From the NCBI GenBank assembly GCA_905216045.1, contig CAJMSL010000060.1:1-10485 (forward strand): a stretch of 10,485 bases of DNA, in the 5' to 3' direction. The translations under genes were made by a program, and so were the position numbers. The notes beneath the pieces were generated by a model, which was not told the DNA's origin, did no database searches, and saw only the letters and a list, made by a program, of their open reading frames with translations. Positions 1-6,535 of this stretch are shown piece after piece. The first letter of the stretch is position 1. Each line of letters opens with the position of its first letter. The DNA is from an uncultured bacterium (GTDB taxonomy: Bacteria; Actinomycetota; Coriobacteriia; Coriobacteriales; Coriobacteriaceae).

Positions 1-73
1 GAAGGTCGACTGGGTTCCTACCCAGCATGCCGTAAACGTCACCCTCGACGAGGTCATGCAAGGCGCCAAATAA
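1..73 (+). CDS. C-terminal end of an unidentified upstream protein (partial)
   Basis: A reading frame enters from the left edge (first full codon at base 2) and ends with TAA at 71-73, giving 23 residues that finish in TLDEVMQGAK. A strong intrinsic terminator begins nine bases after the stop, which fits a genuine gene end. The fragment is too short to assign a family and I do not recognise it. Confidence is moderate that it is coding and nil for function. Confidence 0.6.
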   Translation, partial: KVDWVPTQHAVNVTLDEVMQGAK

Positions 74-81
74 CCACCACC

Positions 82-123
82 AAAACCACCGCAAAGGGGA
101 CAGGCACCTTTGTGGTGGTTTTT
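82..123 (+). terminator. Rho-independent terminator after the upstream gene
   Basis: Left arm 82-97 pairs with right arm 107-122 over 16 bp, with a single G-T wobble (G91 with T113). The loop is nine bases (98-106), and the right arm runs into TTTTT (119-123) followed by another T run at 126-129. The position directly behind the stop at 73 fits termination of the upstream gene. The centre of the hairpin (93-112) contains the dyad-like motif AAAGGGGACAGGCACCTTTG, discussed under findings. Confidence 0.85.
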
Positions 124-154
124 GCTTTTGCGATGGGGCTCGATGAGGTGGGCG

Positions 155-577
155 ATGTTTTATATCCCGTTTTGGATTTGCATCTTTGCCGGCGCGGCGA
201 TTGATGCCCGTCAGCGACGTTTTCCCAATGAACTTGCCGGTGCGTGTGCGGTGACGGCGTTAGTGGGCGTTTGGCTCGACAAAGGCGTTAACACAGCGCT
301 TGACCACGCGGGTCTTGCCGTCATTGTGTATCTTGCTCTCGTGCTGACTGAGTCCCTCTGGCGTCGTCTTCGCCAAATCCCGGGCATCGGCATGGGGGAT
401 GCCAAGGCGCTCTTCGCGCTTTGCACGCTCGACCCTATGGGTGGCATCGTGGCATTTGCCGTCGCACTCCTGGCTCTGGCCCTTTCCTGCCTCTTCACAA
501 AATCGCGCTCCCTGCCATTGCTCCCGTTTTTAGTGCCGATTTTTGCCATAATCGAGGTCGTGGGCTGCACTTTGTAA
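155..577 (+). CDS. Stand-alone A24 family (type IV) prepilin peptidase-like protein
   Basis: This is a short polytopic membrane protein of 140 residues. It carries the two aspartate motifs of the A24 aspartic peptidases: D17 in DARQRRFPN and D82 in GMGDAK. In this family the two aspartates lie at the cytoplasmic face and cleave leader peptides from type IV or Flp/Tad prepilins. Hydrophobic segments cover roughly residues 3-16, 27-41, 51-65 and two or three more after residue 83. The N-terminal cysteine-rich methyltransferase domain of the long PilD/ComC forms is absent, as in short TadV/CpaA/EppA-type enzymes. ATG at 155 was chosen because GAGGTG lies at 145-150. ATG at 143 is an alternative, and the TTG at 110 lies inside the terminator stem. 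No pilin gene is visible nearby, so the substrate is unknown. dgt follows after 31 nt, probably co-transcribed. Confidence 0.8.
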   Translation: MFYIPFWICIFAGAAIDARQRRFPNELAGACAVTALVGVWLDKGVNTALDHAGLAVIVYLALVLTESLWRRLRQIPGIGMGDAKALFALCTLDPMGGIVAFAVALLALALSCLFTKSRSLPLLPFLVPIFAIIEVVGCTL

Positions 578-608
578 CCGATTGCGCATCCTTCTTAAGG
601 AGCATGCC

Positions 609-1856
609 ATGGAATCTAATCAAGAAACGGCCGTCATTAAGGCGCGCATGGACCGTATTCCCTCAGCGTTGTCGCCCGAACTTGTCGAGCGCATTGCCGC
701 CGATCGTGCTTCGGGCTATGTCAACCCGTATCGTTGCAACGACGATCAGGTCATTCGTCGTATTGATCGCGCCGCCGACAAAGGCACGCTTATGCGTCCG
801 GCGTTTATGCGCGATACCGAAAAGATACTTCATCTTCCGGCGTACACCCGTTATGCAGGCAAAACGCAGGTCTTTAGCTTCCGTAGCAATGACGATCTGT
901 CACGCCGCGGTTTGCACGTGCAGCTTGTCTCGCGCATTGCGCGCGATATCGGTCGCGCCCTGGGGCTCAATTGCGATCTGATCGAGGCGATTGGCCTGGG
1001 TCACGACTTGGGACACACGCCTTTCGGCCATGCCGGCGAGCGCTTCCTCAACGATATCTATCATGAGCGTACGGGGCGTTATTTTTTCCATAACGTGCAG
1101 TCGGTCCGCGTGCTCGACACACTGTACGGCCGCAACGTGTCGCTCCAGACGCTCGACGGCGTGCTATGCCATAACGGCGAGTACGAGCAGCGTGTGTTTG
1201 AGCTCTCGGACATGAGCTCCTTTGACCAGTTTGACCAGACGGTTGAGGATTGCATTGCCACGGGCTATAGCGCAATTGGGCATCTGCGTCCCATGACGCT
1301 CGAGGGCTGCGTCGTTCGCATCTCGGATATTCTTGCCTACGTCGGTCGTGACCGTCAGGATGCGATCGCGGCGGGCCTGCTGTCACCCGACGCTTTTGAT
1401 GATGGCCGGGGCGGTGCCTACAACAGTTGGATCCTCCCGCATGCCTCCATCGATATCGTTGAGCACAGCTATGGTAAGCCGCGCATCGAGATGAGCGAGG
1501 ACCTGTTTGAGGAAATCCGCCGAGCCAAGCGCGAGAACTACGAGAAGATCTATAGCAAGGGCGGTATCGAAGGCGATTCCGAGGTGGAGCTGCGCGAAGC
1601 CTTCGAAAAGCTTTACGATCGTTGCCTGCAGGATATAAACGAAGGTGACGAGTCTTCGTATATCTTTAAGCACCACATTTCTCGCATCGAGCAGCAGCTT
1701 TCCTACTACGATCGCGCCTATGCCTGGCAGAACGATAAGGACCAGGCGGTCGTGGATTACATTGCGAGCATGACGGACGGTTATTTCTGCGAGCTCACGA
1801 GCAAGCTGTTTCCGGGATTGAAGTTTCCGCACCGTACCTATATTAACGAACGGTAG
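609..1856 (+). CDS. dgt: dGTPase-like HD-domain triphosphohydrolase
   Basis: The 415-residue protein belongs to the deoxyguanosinetriphosphate triphosphohydrolase family, which converts dGTP or other dNTPs to the deoxynucleoside and triphosphate and so tunes dNTP pools in the cytoplasm. Visible family marks are GKTQVF just before the HD domain, then metal ligands H103, H132-D133 in GHDLGHTPFGHAGE, and D240 in ISDILAYVGRD. H136 and H141 of the same signature are also present. All four expected HD ligands are intact. The segment before the first ligand reads SRRGLHVQL, where better-known members have RLTHSLEV-like sequence, so the substrate preference may differ. The start at 609 is set by AAGGAG at 597-602 with a 6-nt spacer; the in-frame TTG at 582 is upstream of that RBS. 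It lies 31 nt after the prepilin peptidase gene and probably shares its transcript. Confidence 0.93.
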   Translation: MESNQETAVIKARMDRIPSALSPELVERIAADRASGYVNPYRCNDDQVIRRIDRAADKGTLMRPAFMRDTEKILHLPAYTRYAGKTQVFSFRSNDDLSRRGLHVQLVSRIARDIGRALGLNCDLIEAIGLGHDLGHTPFGHAGERFLNDIYHERTGRYFFHNVQSVRVLDTLYGRNVSLQTLDGVLCHNGEYEQRVFELSDMSSFDQFDQTVEDCIATGYSAIGHLRPMTLEGCVVRISDILAYVGRDRQDAIAAGLLSPDAFDDGRGGAYNSWILPHASIDIVEHSYGKPRIEMSEDLFEEIRRAKRENYEKIYSKGGIEGDSEVELREAFEKLYDRCLQDINEGDESSYIFKHHISRIEQQLSYYDRAYAWQNDKDQAVVDYIASMTDGYFCELTSKLFPGLKFPHRTYINER

Positions 1857-1871
1857 TTCGTATAAATTCGG

Positions 1872-1877
1872 TATACT
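1872..1877 (+). promoter_or_regulatory. Possible -10 element of a rarA promoter
   Basis: TATACT lies in the 60-nt gap between dgt and rarA, inside an AT-rich patch (TATAAATTCGGTATACT) unlike the surrounding coding DNA. It would place the start of transcription near 1884 and give a leader of about 33 nt. No convincing -35 box sits 16-18 nt upstream, so this is a weak call. A perfect palindrome, AAAACGTTTT (1886-1895), follows just downstream. Confidence 0.4.
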
Positions 1878-1916
1878 GTTAGTGGAAAACGTTTTTGATT
1901 GATACACGGGATGGCT

Positions 1917-3266
1917 ATGGACGACCTTTTTTCTGCTTCGACGCGCGAGCGTTCCTTTCAGAATGCGCCGCTTGCGGTGCGCATGCGCCCCAATTCGCTC
2001 GACGAGTACGTGGGCCAGCAAAAGGCCGTCGGTAAGGGTTCATGGCTGCGTGCCGCGATCGAGCACGACGTGCTTTCGAGCGTGATTCTGTACGGGCCTG
2101 CCGGTACGGGCAAGACGACGCTGGCCCACATTATCGCCAACCATACCAAGAGCGAGTTTGTCGAGGTCAGCGCCGTCACGGGTACCGTGAAGGACCTGCG
2201 TCGTGTGATTGATGAGGCCAAGACGCGCCTGAATACGTACGACCGCCGCACCATTCTATTCATCGATGAGATTCACCGCTTCTCTAAGTCGCAGCAGGAT
2301 GCCTTGCTGCATGCAGTTGAGAACCGTACCGTCATTATGATTGGCGCTACGACAGAGAACCCGTACTTCGAGGTCAACTCGGCACTGCTCTCACGTGGTC
2401 GCGTCGTGGAGCTTGAGCATCTGAAGGATGAGGATATCGCCACGCTTATTGAACGTGCGCTTGAGGCACCGCAGGGTTTGAACGGTAAGTTCTCGGCCGA
2501 TGAGGATACGGTCAAGACCATTTGCACGCTGGCAGCGGGTGACGCTCGCTCGGCGCTCACGACGCTTGAGCTTGCGAGCGAGATTGCCGTCACGCGTCCC
2601 GATACCGAGGGAACGCCAGCGCCTGCGGCGGGGGAGCGCTATCCCATCACCGTGGATGACGTGAAGATCGCCAACCCGCGTCGCGGCTTTACGTATGACA
2701 AAAACGGCGACATGCACTACGACATCATCAGTGCGTTTATTAAGTCTATGCGCGGTAGCGACCCCGATGCCACGATCTATTGGCTCGCGCGCATGATCGA
2801 TGCTGGGGAGGATCCTAAGTTTATCGCTCGCCGCATTATGATTCACGCTTCTGAGGATGTTGGCAACGCCGACCCGCAGGCGCTTTTGGTGGCGCATGCT
2901 GCCTTTAAATCTGCTGAAGTTATTGGCTATCCTGAATGTCGCATTAACCTTGCACAAGCTGCGCTCTATGTGTGCTTGGCGCCCAAGTCCAATGCGTGCG
3001 AGGCCTCGATCGATGCGGCGCTAGCCGATATCCACAGCAGTGGTCTTCGCGAGGTGCCCAGCTACCTGCGCGATCGCCATCGCCCGGGCAGCGATGAATA
3101 CGGTGTGTATAAGTATCCGCACGATTATCCCGAAGGCTGGGTCGATCAGCGCTATTTGCCCGAAGGCTTGGAACGCGGTGCATTTTGGCAGCCTGCCGGC
3201 CGCGGTTGGGAAGAATGGCGCGTAGAGCAAAGTGAACGCGACCGCAGCGGGAATGCACCGAAGTAG
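1917..3266 (+). CDS. rarA: Replication-associated recombination protein A (AAA+ ATPase)
   Basis: The 449-residue protein matches the RarA/MgsA (WRNIP1) family in length (E. coli RarA is 447) and layout. These AAA+ ATPases act as homotetramers at stalled forks and single-strand DNA ends, in association with SSB. The AAA+ core shows Walker A at residues 60-68 (GPAGTGKTT), Walker B with D117-E118 (FIDEIHRF), sensor 1 in GATTENPYFE, an arginine-finger segment LLSRGRV, and a sensor 2-like GDARSAL. The C-terminal part carries the family tetramerisation region with HYDIISAFIKSMRGSDPDA, EDPKFIARRIMIHASEDVG and YPECRINLAQA. ATG at 1917 leaves a 6-nt gap to the weak CGGG at 1907-1910; ATG at 1911 (two residues longer) is possible. 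It sits 60 nt after dgt and 100 nt before the sigma operon; no T-tracted terminator is seen behind it. Confidence 0.95.
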   Translation: MDDLFSASTRERSFQNAPLAVRMRPNSLDEYVGQQKAVGKGSWLRAAIEHDVLSSVILYGPAGTGKTTLAHIIANHTKSEFVEVSAVTGTVKDLRRVIDEAKTRLNTYDRRTILFIDEIHRFSKSQQDALLHAVENRTVIMIGATTENPYFEVNSALLSRGRVVELEHLKDEDIATLIERALEAPQGLNGKFSADEDTVKTICTLAAGDARSALTTLELASEIAVTRPDTEGTPAPAAGERYPITVDDVKIANPRRGFTYDKNGDMHYDIISAFIKSMRGSDPDATIYWLARMIDAGEDPKFIARRIMIHASEDVGNADPQALLVAHAAFKSAEVIGYPECRINLAQAALYVCLAPKSNACEASIDAALADIHSSGLREVPSYLRDRHRPGSDEYGVYKYPHDYPEGWVDQRYLPEGLERGAFWQPAGRGWEEWRVEQSERDRSGNAPK

Positions 3267-3308
3267 CTGCTGATAATTTTGTCCCACGTTGCTGCTCATG
3301 GCATGTTC

Positions 3309-3326
3309 GGTCCCCTTTGGGGTACC
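3309..3326 (+). other. Small hairpin upstream of the sigma-factor operon
   Basis: GGTCCCC (3309-3315) can pair with GGGG plus ACC (3319-3322 and 3324-3326) around a TTT loop, with one bulged T at 3323. No T tract follows, so it is not a normal intrinsic terminator. It lies about 40 nt ahead of the first gene of the operon, either in the rarA 3' end or in the operon leader. Its role is unknown. Confidence 0.3.
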
Positions 3327-3366
3327 ATGGAAACCGTCTGTATATCGATTCCTTTGGGAGGCTTGT

Positions 3367-3957
3367 ATGAGTCCCATTCAAATCGCCCTGCTGCTGCTCG
3401 CTGTTGCCGGCGTGTGGGCCATCGTTGAGCTCGCGCTTACCCTGCGCAAGACCCGCACCGTTGTCGACTCGCTCGATAAGACCGTTAACGACCTCACCAC
3501 CACCCTCGCCGAGGCTCAGCCTGTGGTGGCAAAGCTCGATGGCGCTGTCGATGAGCTTACGCCGGCGCTTGCCCAGATGGAGCCGCTGCTTAAGTCGAGC
3601 AAGACGGCAGTTGATGCCCTTACCTCCAATCTCGTAGAGGTCGAAGCCGTGGTTCGCGACATTTCTGAGGTCACCGGTAGCATGGCCGAGGCCAGCAATG
3701 CCGTGTCGAGCGTGACTGATTCTGCGGCAGGTGCCGTGCAGAAACTCTTTAACAAGGTGAAGGCTCCCGCGGCCGACGCTGAGTGCAAGCTTTCCGCTGC
3801 CGAAGAAGCCGAGCAGCCGACCGAGCGTGTCCTGATTGGCGAAGCCGGGGACGATGTCGCTGCTGGTGACAATGATGCACAGAAGCCTGCTGCTAAAGCA
3901 GCCCAGTATTACACCTACACGCCCGCCGAGACCTCTGAGGAGTCCTGCGATGAGTAG
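3367..3957 (+). CDS. DUF948/YtxG-like single-pass membrane protein
   Basis: The 196-residue protein has one N-terminal membrane helix (about residues 4-24, then a positive LRKTR stop-transfer). A long helical region follows (about 28-130), rich in Val, Leu, Ala, Ser and Thr with repeated D-x-L and V-x-x-L spacing and predicted to form coiled-coil or amphipathic helices. The last 65 residues are acidic, Ala-rich and probably disordered. This plan matches the DUF948 family; B. subtilis YtxG is a general-stress member, which fits the sigma gene downstream. ATG at 3367 has GGGAGG at 3356-3361, a 5-nt spacer. The gene heads a tight operon, overlapping the next gene by 8 bp. The family link rests on topology and sequence style, not on a diagnostic motif, and the molecular function is not known. 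Confidence 0.7.
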   Translation: MSPIQIALLLLAVAGVWAIVELALTLRKTRTVVDSLDKTVNDLTTTLAEAQPVVAKLDGAVDELTPALAQMEPLLKSSKTAVDALTSNLVEVEAVVRDISEVTGSMAEASNAVSSVTDSAAGAVQKLFNKVKAPAADAECKLSAAEEAEQPTERVLIGEAGDDVAAGDNDAQKPAAKAAQYYTYTPAETSEESCDE

Positions 3958-4327
3958 CGAAGCAACTTGCCCCATTACGCTGACCGTTGCCGGCGACCCG
4001 CGTCTGGCGCGCCTTGTGCGCATGACGGCGGCAAATGTCGGTGCGCTCTGCTCCATGTCCGTCGATCGCATCGAGGACATTCGTATGGCTGCCGAGGAAG
4101 CATTTATTTTCGGCTGCACGGCTGTTGATTCCGATGACATCTCGATCAAATTCGATGTCGACGAATCTCACGTTGGCATGACCTTTACCTTTGGCGACCA
4201 GGCCACCGTCGACGAGGATGACCAGGCCGCTGTGTATGCCGAGCTCATTTTGGCGAGCGTGTGCGACTCCTACGAAAAGACTGCGGCGCCCCTGACGCTT
4301 TCCCTCGACCTCAAGGCGGATATCTAA
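3950..4327 (+). CDS. RsbW-like anti-sigma factor with degenerate ATP-binding site
   Basis: The 125-residue protein resembles the N-terminal half of RsbW/SpoIIAB-type GHKL anti-sigma kinases: an opening beta strand (ITLTV), the helix RLARLVRMTAANVG, then DRIEDIRMAAEEAF. In active kinases this last helix ends in the N box (E-A-C-x-N-A); here it reads E50-A-F-I-F54-G, so the ATP- and Mg-coordinating Asn is replaced by Phe. The later D-x-G-x-G box and the Gly-rich lid are also not recognisable (FGDQATVDEDD, then AAVYAELILASV). It is probably a sigma-binding protein that does not phosphorylate a partner; this is inferred. ATG at 3950 has GAGGAG at 3937-3942. It overlaps the upstream gene by 8 bp and ends one nucleotide before the sigma gene, where cognate anti-sigma genes normally sit. 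Confidence 0.75.
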   Translation: MSSEATCPITLTVAGDPRLARLVRMTAANVGALCSMSVDRIEDIRMAAEEAFIFGCTAVDSDDISIKFDVDESHVGMTFTFGDQATVDEDDQAAVYAELILASVCDSYEKTAAPLTLSLDLKADI

Positions 4328-4328
4328 T

Positions 4329-5120
4329 ATGACCGAACGTTCCCGGAGCGGTAAGACCGCTTGGGACAAGGAGAAAACCCGCGAGCTGTTTCGTCGCTAT
4401 AAAGAGACCGGTGACCCGGACGCACGCGAGCAGCTCGTCATGTCCCACATGAACCTGGTAAGGTTTCTTGCCAACAAGTTTAAGAACCGCGGCGAGCCGC
4501 TCGATGACCTGATGCAGGTTGGTTATTTGGGCCTGCTCAAGGCTATCGACCGCTTTGACCCTGAGCGCGGACTCGAGTTCACCACGTTTGCCACGCCTAC
4601 CATCTTGGGCGAGATTAAGCGTCACTTCCGCGACAAGGGCTGGAGCGTGCGCGTGCCCCGTCGCTTGCAGGAGCTCTCGGCCAAGGTCAACCAGGCTACC
4701 GATAAGCTCACCAACGAGCTACAGCGCTCGCCTAAGGTTGAGGAAATCGCTGAGTACTTGGACGTGACGGTCGATGAGGTGCTCGAGGCCATGGAATCGT
4801 CTTCGGCCTATACCTCGGTGCCCATCGAGGCTCCTGGTGCGTCCGATTCGGACGATGCCCCCTCGATTCTCGACCGTTACGCCGACGACGACAACGAGCT
4901 CGACTTTACCGATGACCGCCTAGTGATCGAGGAAGCCATCCGTGATTTCTCGCCGCGCGAGCGCGAGGTGATTGAGCTGCGCTTTGTGAAGGGCATGACC
5001 CAGATCGAGATCGCCAAGAAGCTGGGTATTTCTCAGGTACAGGTTTCGCGTCTGCTGCGCCGCACGCTTAAGAAGATTCAGGACAAGATCGACCCCGACG
5101 GAGTGATGATTCGTTCATGA
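4329..5120 (+). CDS. SigB/SigF/SigG-type alternative RNA polymerase sigma factor
   Basis: The 263-residue protein has the group 3 sigma-70 layout. Region 2 spans about residues 36-105, with DDLMQVGYLGLLKAIDRFDP at 59-78 for core binding and EFTTFATPTILGEIKRHFRD at 83-102 for -10 recognition. Region 3 begins at VRVPRRLQEL (107-116). Region 4 runs from about 208 to 250, with helix-turn-helix TQIEIAKKLGISQVQVSRLL for -35 contact. A stretch of about 45 acidic residues (160-205) links regions 3 and 4. The PTILGEIKRHFRDKGW segment is typical of the SigB/SigF/SigG branch, known for general stress or sporulation control; no sporulation genes are visible here, so stress is more likely. It starts one nucleotide after the anti-sigma-like gene, with AAGGCGG at 4313-4319 as probable RBS. 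Its TGA overlaps the next ATG. I leave the symbol blank because sigB versus sigF cannot be settled. Confidence 0.93.
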   Translation: MTERSRSGKTAWDKEKTRELFRRYKETGDPDAREQLVMSHMNLVRFLANKFKNRGEPLDDLMQVGYLGLLKAIDRFDPERGLEFTTFATPTILGEIKRHFRDKGWSVRVPRRLQELSAKVNQATDKLTNELQRSPKVEEIAEYLDVTVDEVLEAMESSSAYTSVPIEAPGASDSDDAPSILDRYADDDNELDFTDDRLVIEEAIRDFSPREREVIELRFVKGMTQIEIAKKLGISQVQVSRLLRRTLKKIQDKIDPDGVMIRS

Positions 5121-6529
5121 GTGAGCACCCCCAACAAACCGATCGCGTGCTGCGCGACACCCGCATTCTGACGCTGCGCATTTGGGCTGTTGTCGGCTGC
5201 ATTGTTATTGCTGCTGTCATCTTTAACCTTATGGGCATCCTGGCACCGGTTATTGAGTTTCTTGCCGTCGGCTCCATCATTGCTTTTGTGATGTCCCCGA
5301 TCACCAACTGGCTCGAGCACCATGGCATGAATCGCGGCATCGGTTCGCTTATCGCGCTTATTGTTGTTGTTGCCGTGCTCGTCGGTGTCGTTTGCATCTT
5401 GTCGCCGATTCTCTTTGGTCAGATCATGGAAGTCCTGAGCCGCCTGCCCGAGCAGCTTCGTGTTGCGGGTGGCGATCTCAATGAGATGATCTCGCATGCC
5501 AAGACGCTCAACAACACGCCGCTCAAGGAGTATTTGGACGATAATCTTTCGTCCCTGGTTACCGTGGCATCGAAGTATGTGTCTCAGATTGCTGCCGAGC
5601 TTGGTCGCGGTGTGTTCCCGCTCATCACCAATACGGCCTCGCAGTTGTTCGTGATCTTCCTTGGTCTGGTGCTTGCCTACTGGATGGCCTGCGACTACCC
5701 TCGCATGCATCACGAGATTTGCACCATCATCGGTCAGGAGAAGGAGACCTCGTACCGCTTTATGGTCGCCATCCTTTCTCGCTCTGTCGGCGGCTACATG
5801 CGCGGTATGGTCGTGACGTCCATCTGCGGTGGTTTCCTCGCCTTTATCGGTTTTTTGATCATCGGTCATCCGTATGCGGCGCTCATGGCTATCTTTACCG
5901 GCATCATGCATTTGGTTCCGGTCGTCGGTCCCTGGGTGAGCGCAGCAATCGCCACGGTACTCGGCTTCATGTTCAGTCCCATGTTGGCGTTATGGACGCT
6001 CATCGTGACGATGGTCGCGCAAAACGTCACCGATAACGTGATTTCGCCTAAGGTTATGCAGAGCTCGGTGCAGGTGCATCCCATCATGAGCCTCACGGCG
6101 CTCGTTATTGGCTCGGCACTCATGGGCCCCATCGGCATGATTATTGCCATCCCGCTATGTGCGGCCCTCAAGGGTATCTTCGTGTACTACTTCGAGAATG
6201 AGACCGGCCGCCAGCTTGTGGCCTATGACGGCGCCGTGTTTAAGGGCACACCGTACCGCGATGCCGATGGCAACCCGGTCGCCGCCTACGACGCGCTCGG
6301 CGACGACACCTTCATCTACGAGTCCGAGCTCATCGGCAACGAGACCGCGCCCGAGGCCCAGGCCATGCCCAAACCCGAGCTCGATAATCCCTGGATGAAG
6401 CTCTCGGGCCTTCAGCCCGATGCTACGGGCTTTTTCAAGAATCCCTTCGCCAAAGACGACGATTTCAATATGAACGACGAAACCAAAACCGGCATCGACG
6501 GCTCCATGGACGATTCGGATTCTAAATAG
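5117..6529 (+). CDS. AI-2E family (PerM/YtvI-like) membrane transporter
   Basis: The 470-residue protein has about eight membrane helices: two or three in residues 18-100, one near 173-191, and a cluster from about 233 to 360. The helices are separated by a hydrophilic loop (100-170). Family landmarks are GYMRGMVVTSICGG, MHLVPVVGPWVS, and VTDNVISPKVMQSSVQVHP followed by GPIGMIIAIPLCAALK. Members have been linked to autoinducer-2 export or Na+/H+ exchange, so the substrate here is open. After the last helix comes an unusual tail of about 105 residues, acidic and Pro/Asn/Asp-rich, ending in DDSDSK. ATG at 5117 overlaps the sigma stop (ATGA) and suggests translational coupling; the nearest GGAG is 13 nt upstream. 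It is the last gene of the sigma operon, and no terminator directly follows it. Confidence 0.9.
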   Translation: MSEHPQQTDRVLRDTRILTLRIWAVVGCIVIAAVIFNLMGILAPVIEFLAVGSIIAFVMSPITNWLEHHGMNRGIGSLIALIVVVAVLVGVVCILSPILFGQIMEVLSRLPEQLRVAGGDLNEMISHAKTLNNTPLKEYLDDNLSSLVTVASKYVSQIAAELGRGVFPLITNTASQLFVIFLGLVLAYWMACDYPRMHHEICTIIGQEKETSYRFMVAILSRSVGGYMRGMVVTSICGGFLAFIGFLIIGHPYAALMAIFTGIMHLVPVVGPWVSAAIATVLGFMFSPMLALWTLIVTMVAQNVTDNVISPKVMQSSVQVHPIMSLTALVIGSALMGPIGMIIAIPLCAALKGIFVYYFENETGRQLVAYDGAVFKGTPYRDADGNPVAAYDALGDDTFIYESELIGNETAPEAQAMPKPELDNPWMKLSGLQPDATGFFKNPFAKDDDFNMNDETKTGIDGSMDDSDSK

Positions 6530-6535
6530 GTTCTA

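Noticed and set aside
110..154. Longer prepilin peptidase start at TTG 110
   Set aside because: The codon is in the right arm of the terminator hairpin and has no RBS.
582..608. dgt start at TTG 582
   Set aside because: AAGGAG at 597-602 lies downstream of it and is ideally spaced for ATG 609.
3288..3325. SigB-type autoregulatory promoter (GTTT / GGGTA) before the sigma operon
   Set aside because: GGGGTAC at 3319-3325 resembles a SigB -10 box, but the only GTT-like -35 candidates are 9 or 26 nt away, outside the usual 13-17 nt.
3317..3346. Sigma-70 promoter TTGGGG / TATATC before the sigma operon
   Set aside because: The spacer of 18 nt is acceptable, but transcription would start about on the GGGAGG ribosome site, leaving a leader too short to be convincing, and the -35 box is poor.
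2944..4149. Reverse-strand open frame of 401 codons across rarA and the first sigma-operon genes
   Set aside because: It is antisense to three well-supported genes with RBSs, and its product is low-complexity Arg/Ser/His-rich sequence typical of shadow frames.
5078..5911. Reverse-strand open frame of 277 codons across the sigma and AI-2E genes
   Set aside because: It is antisense to two genes with clear family motifs. Its translation is His/Asp/Lys-rich and domain-free.
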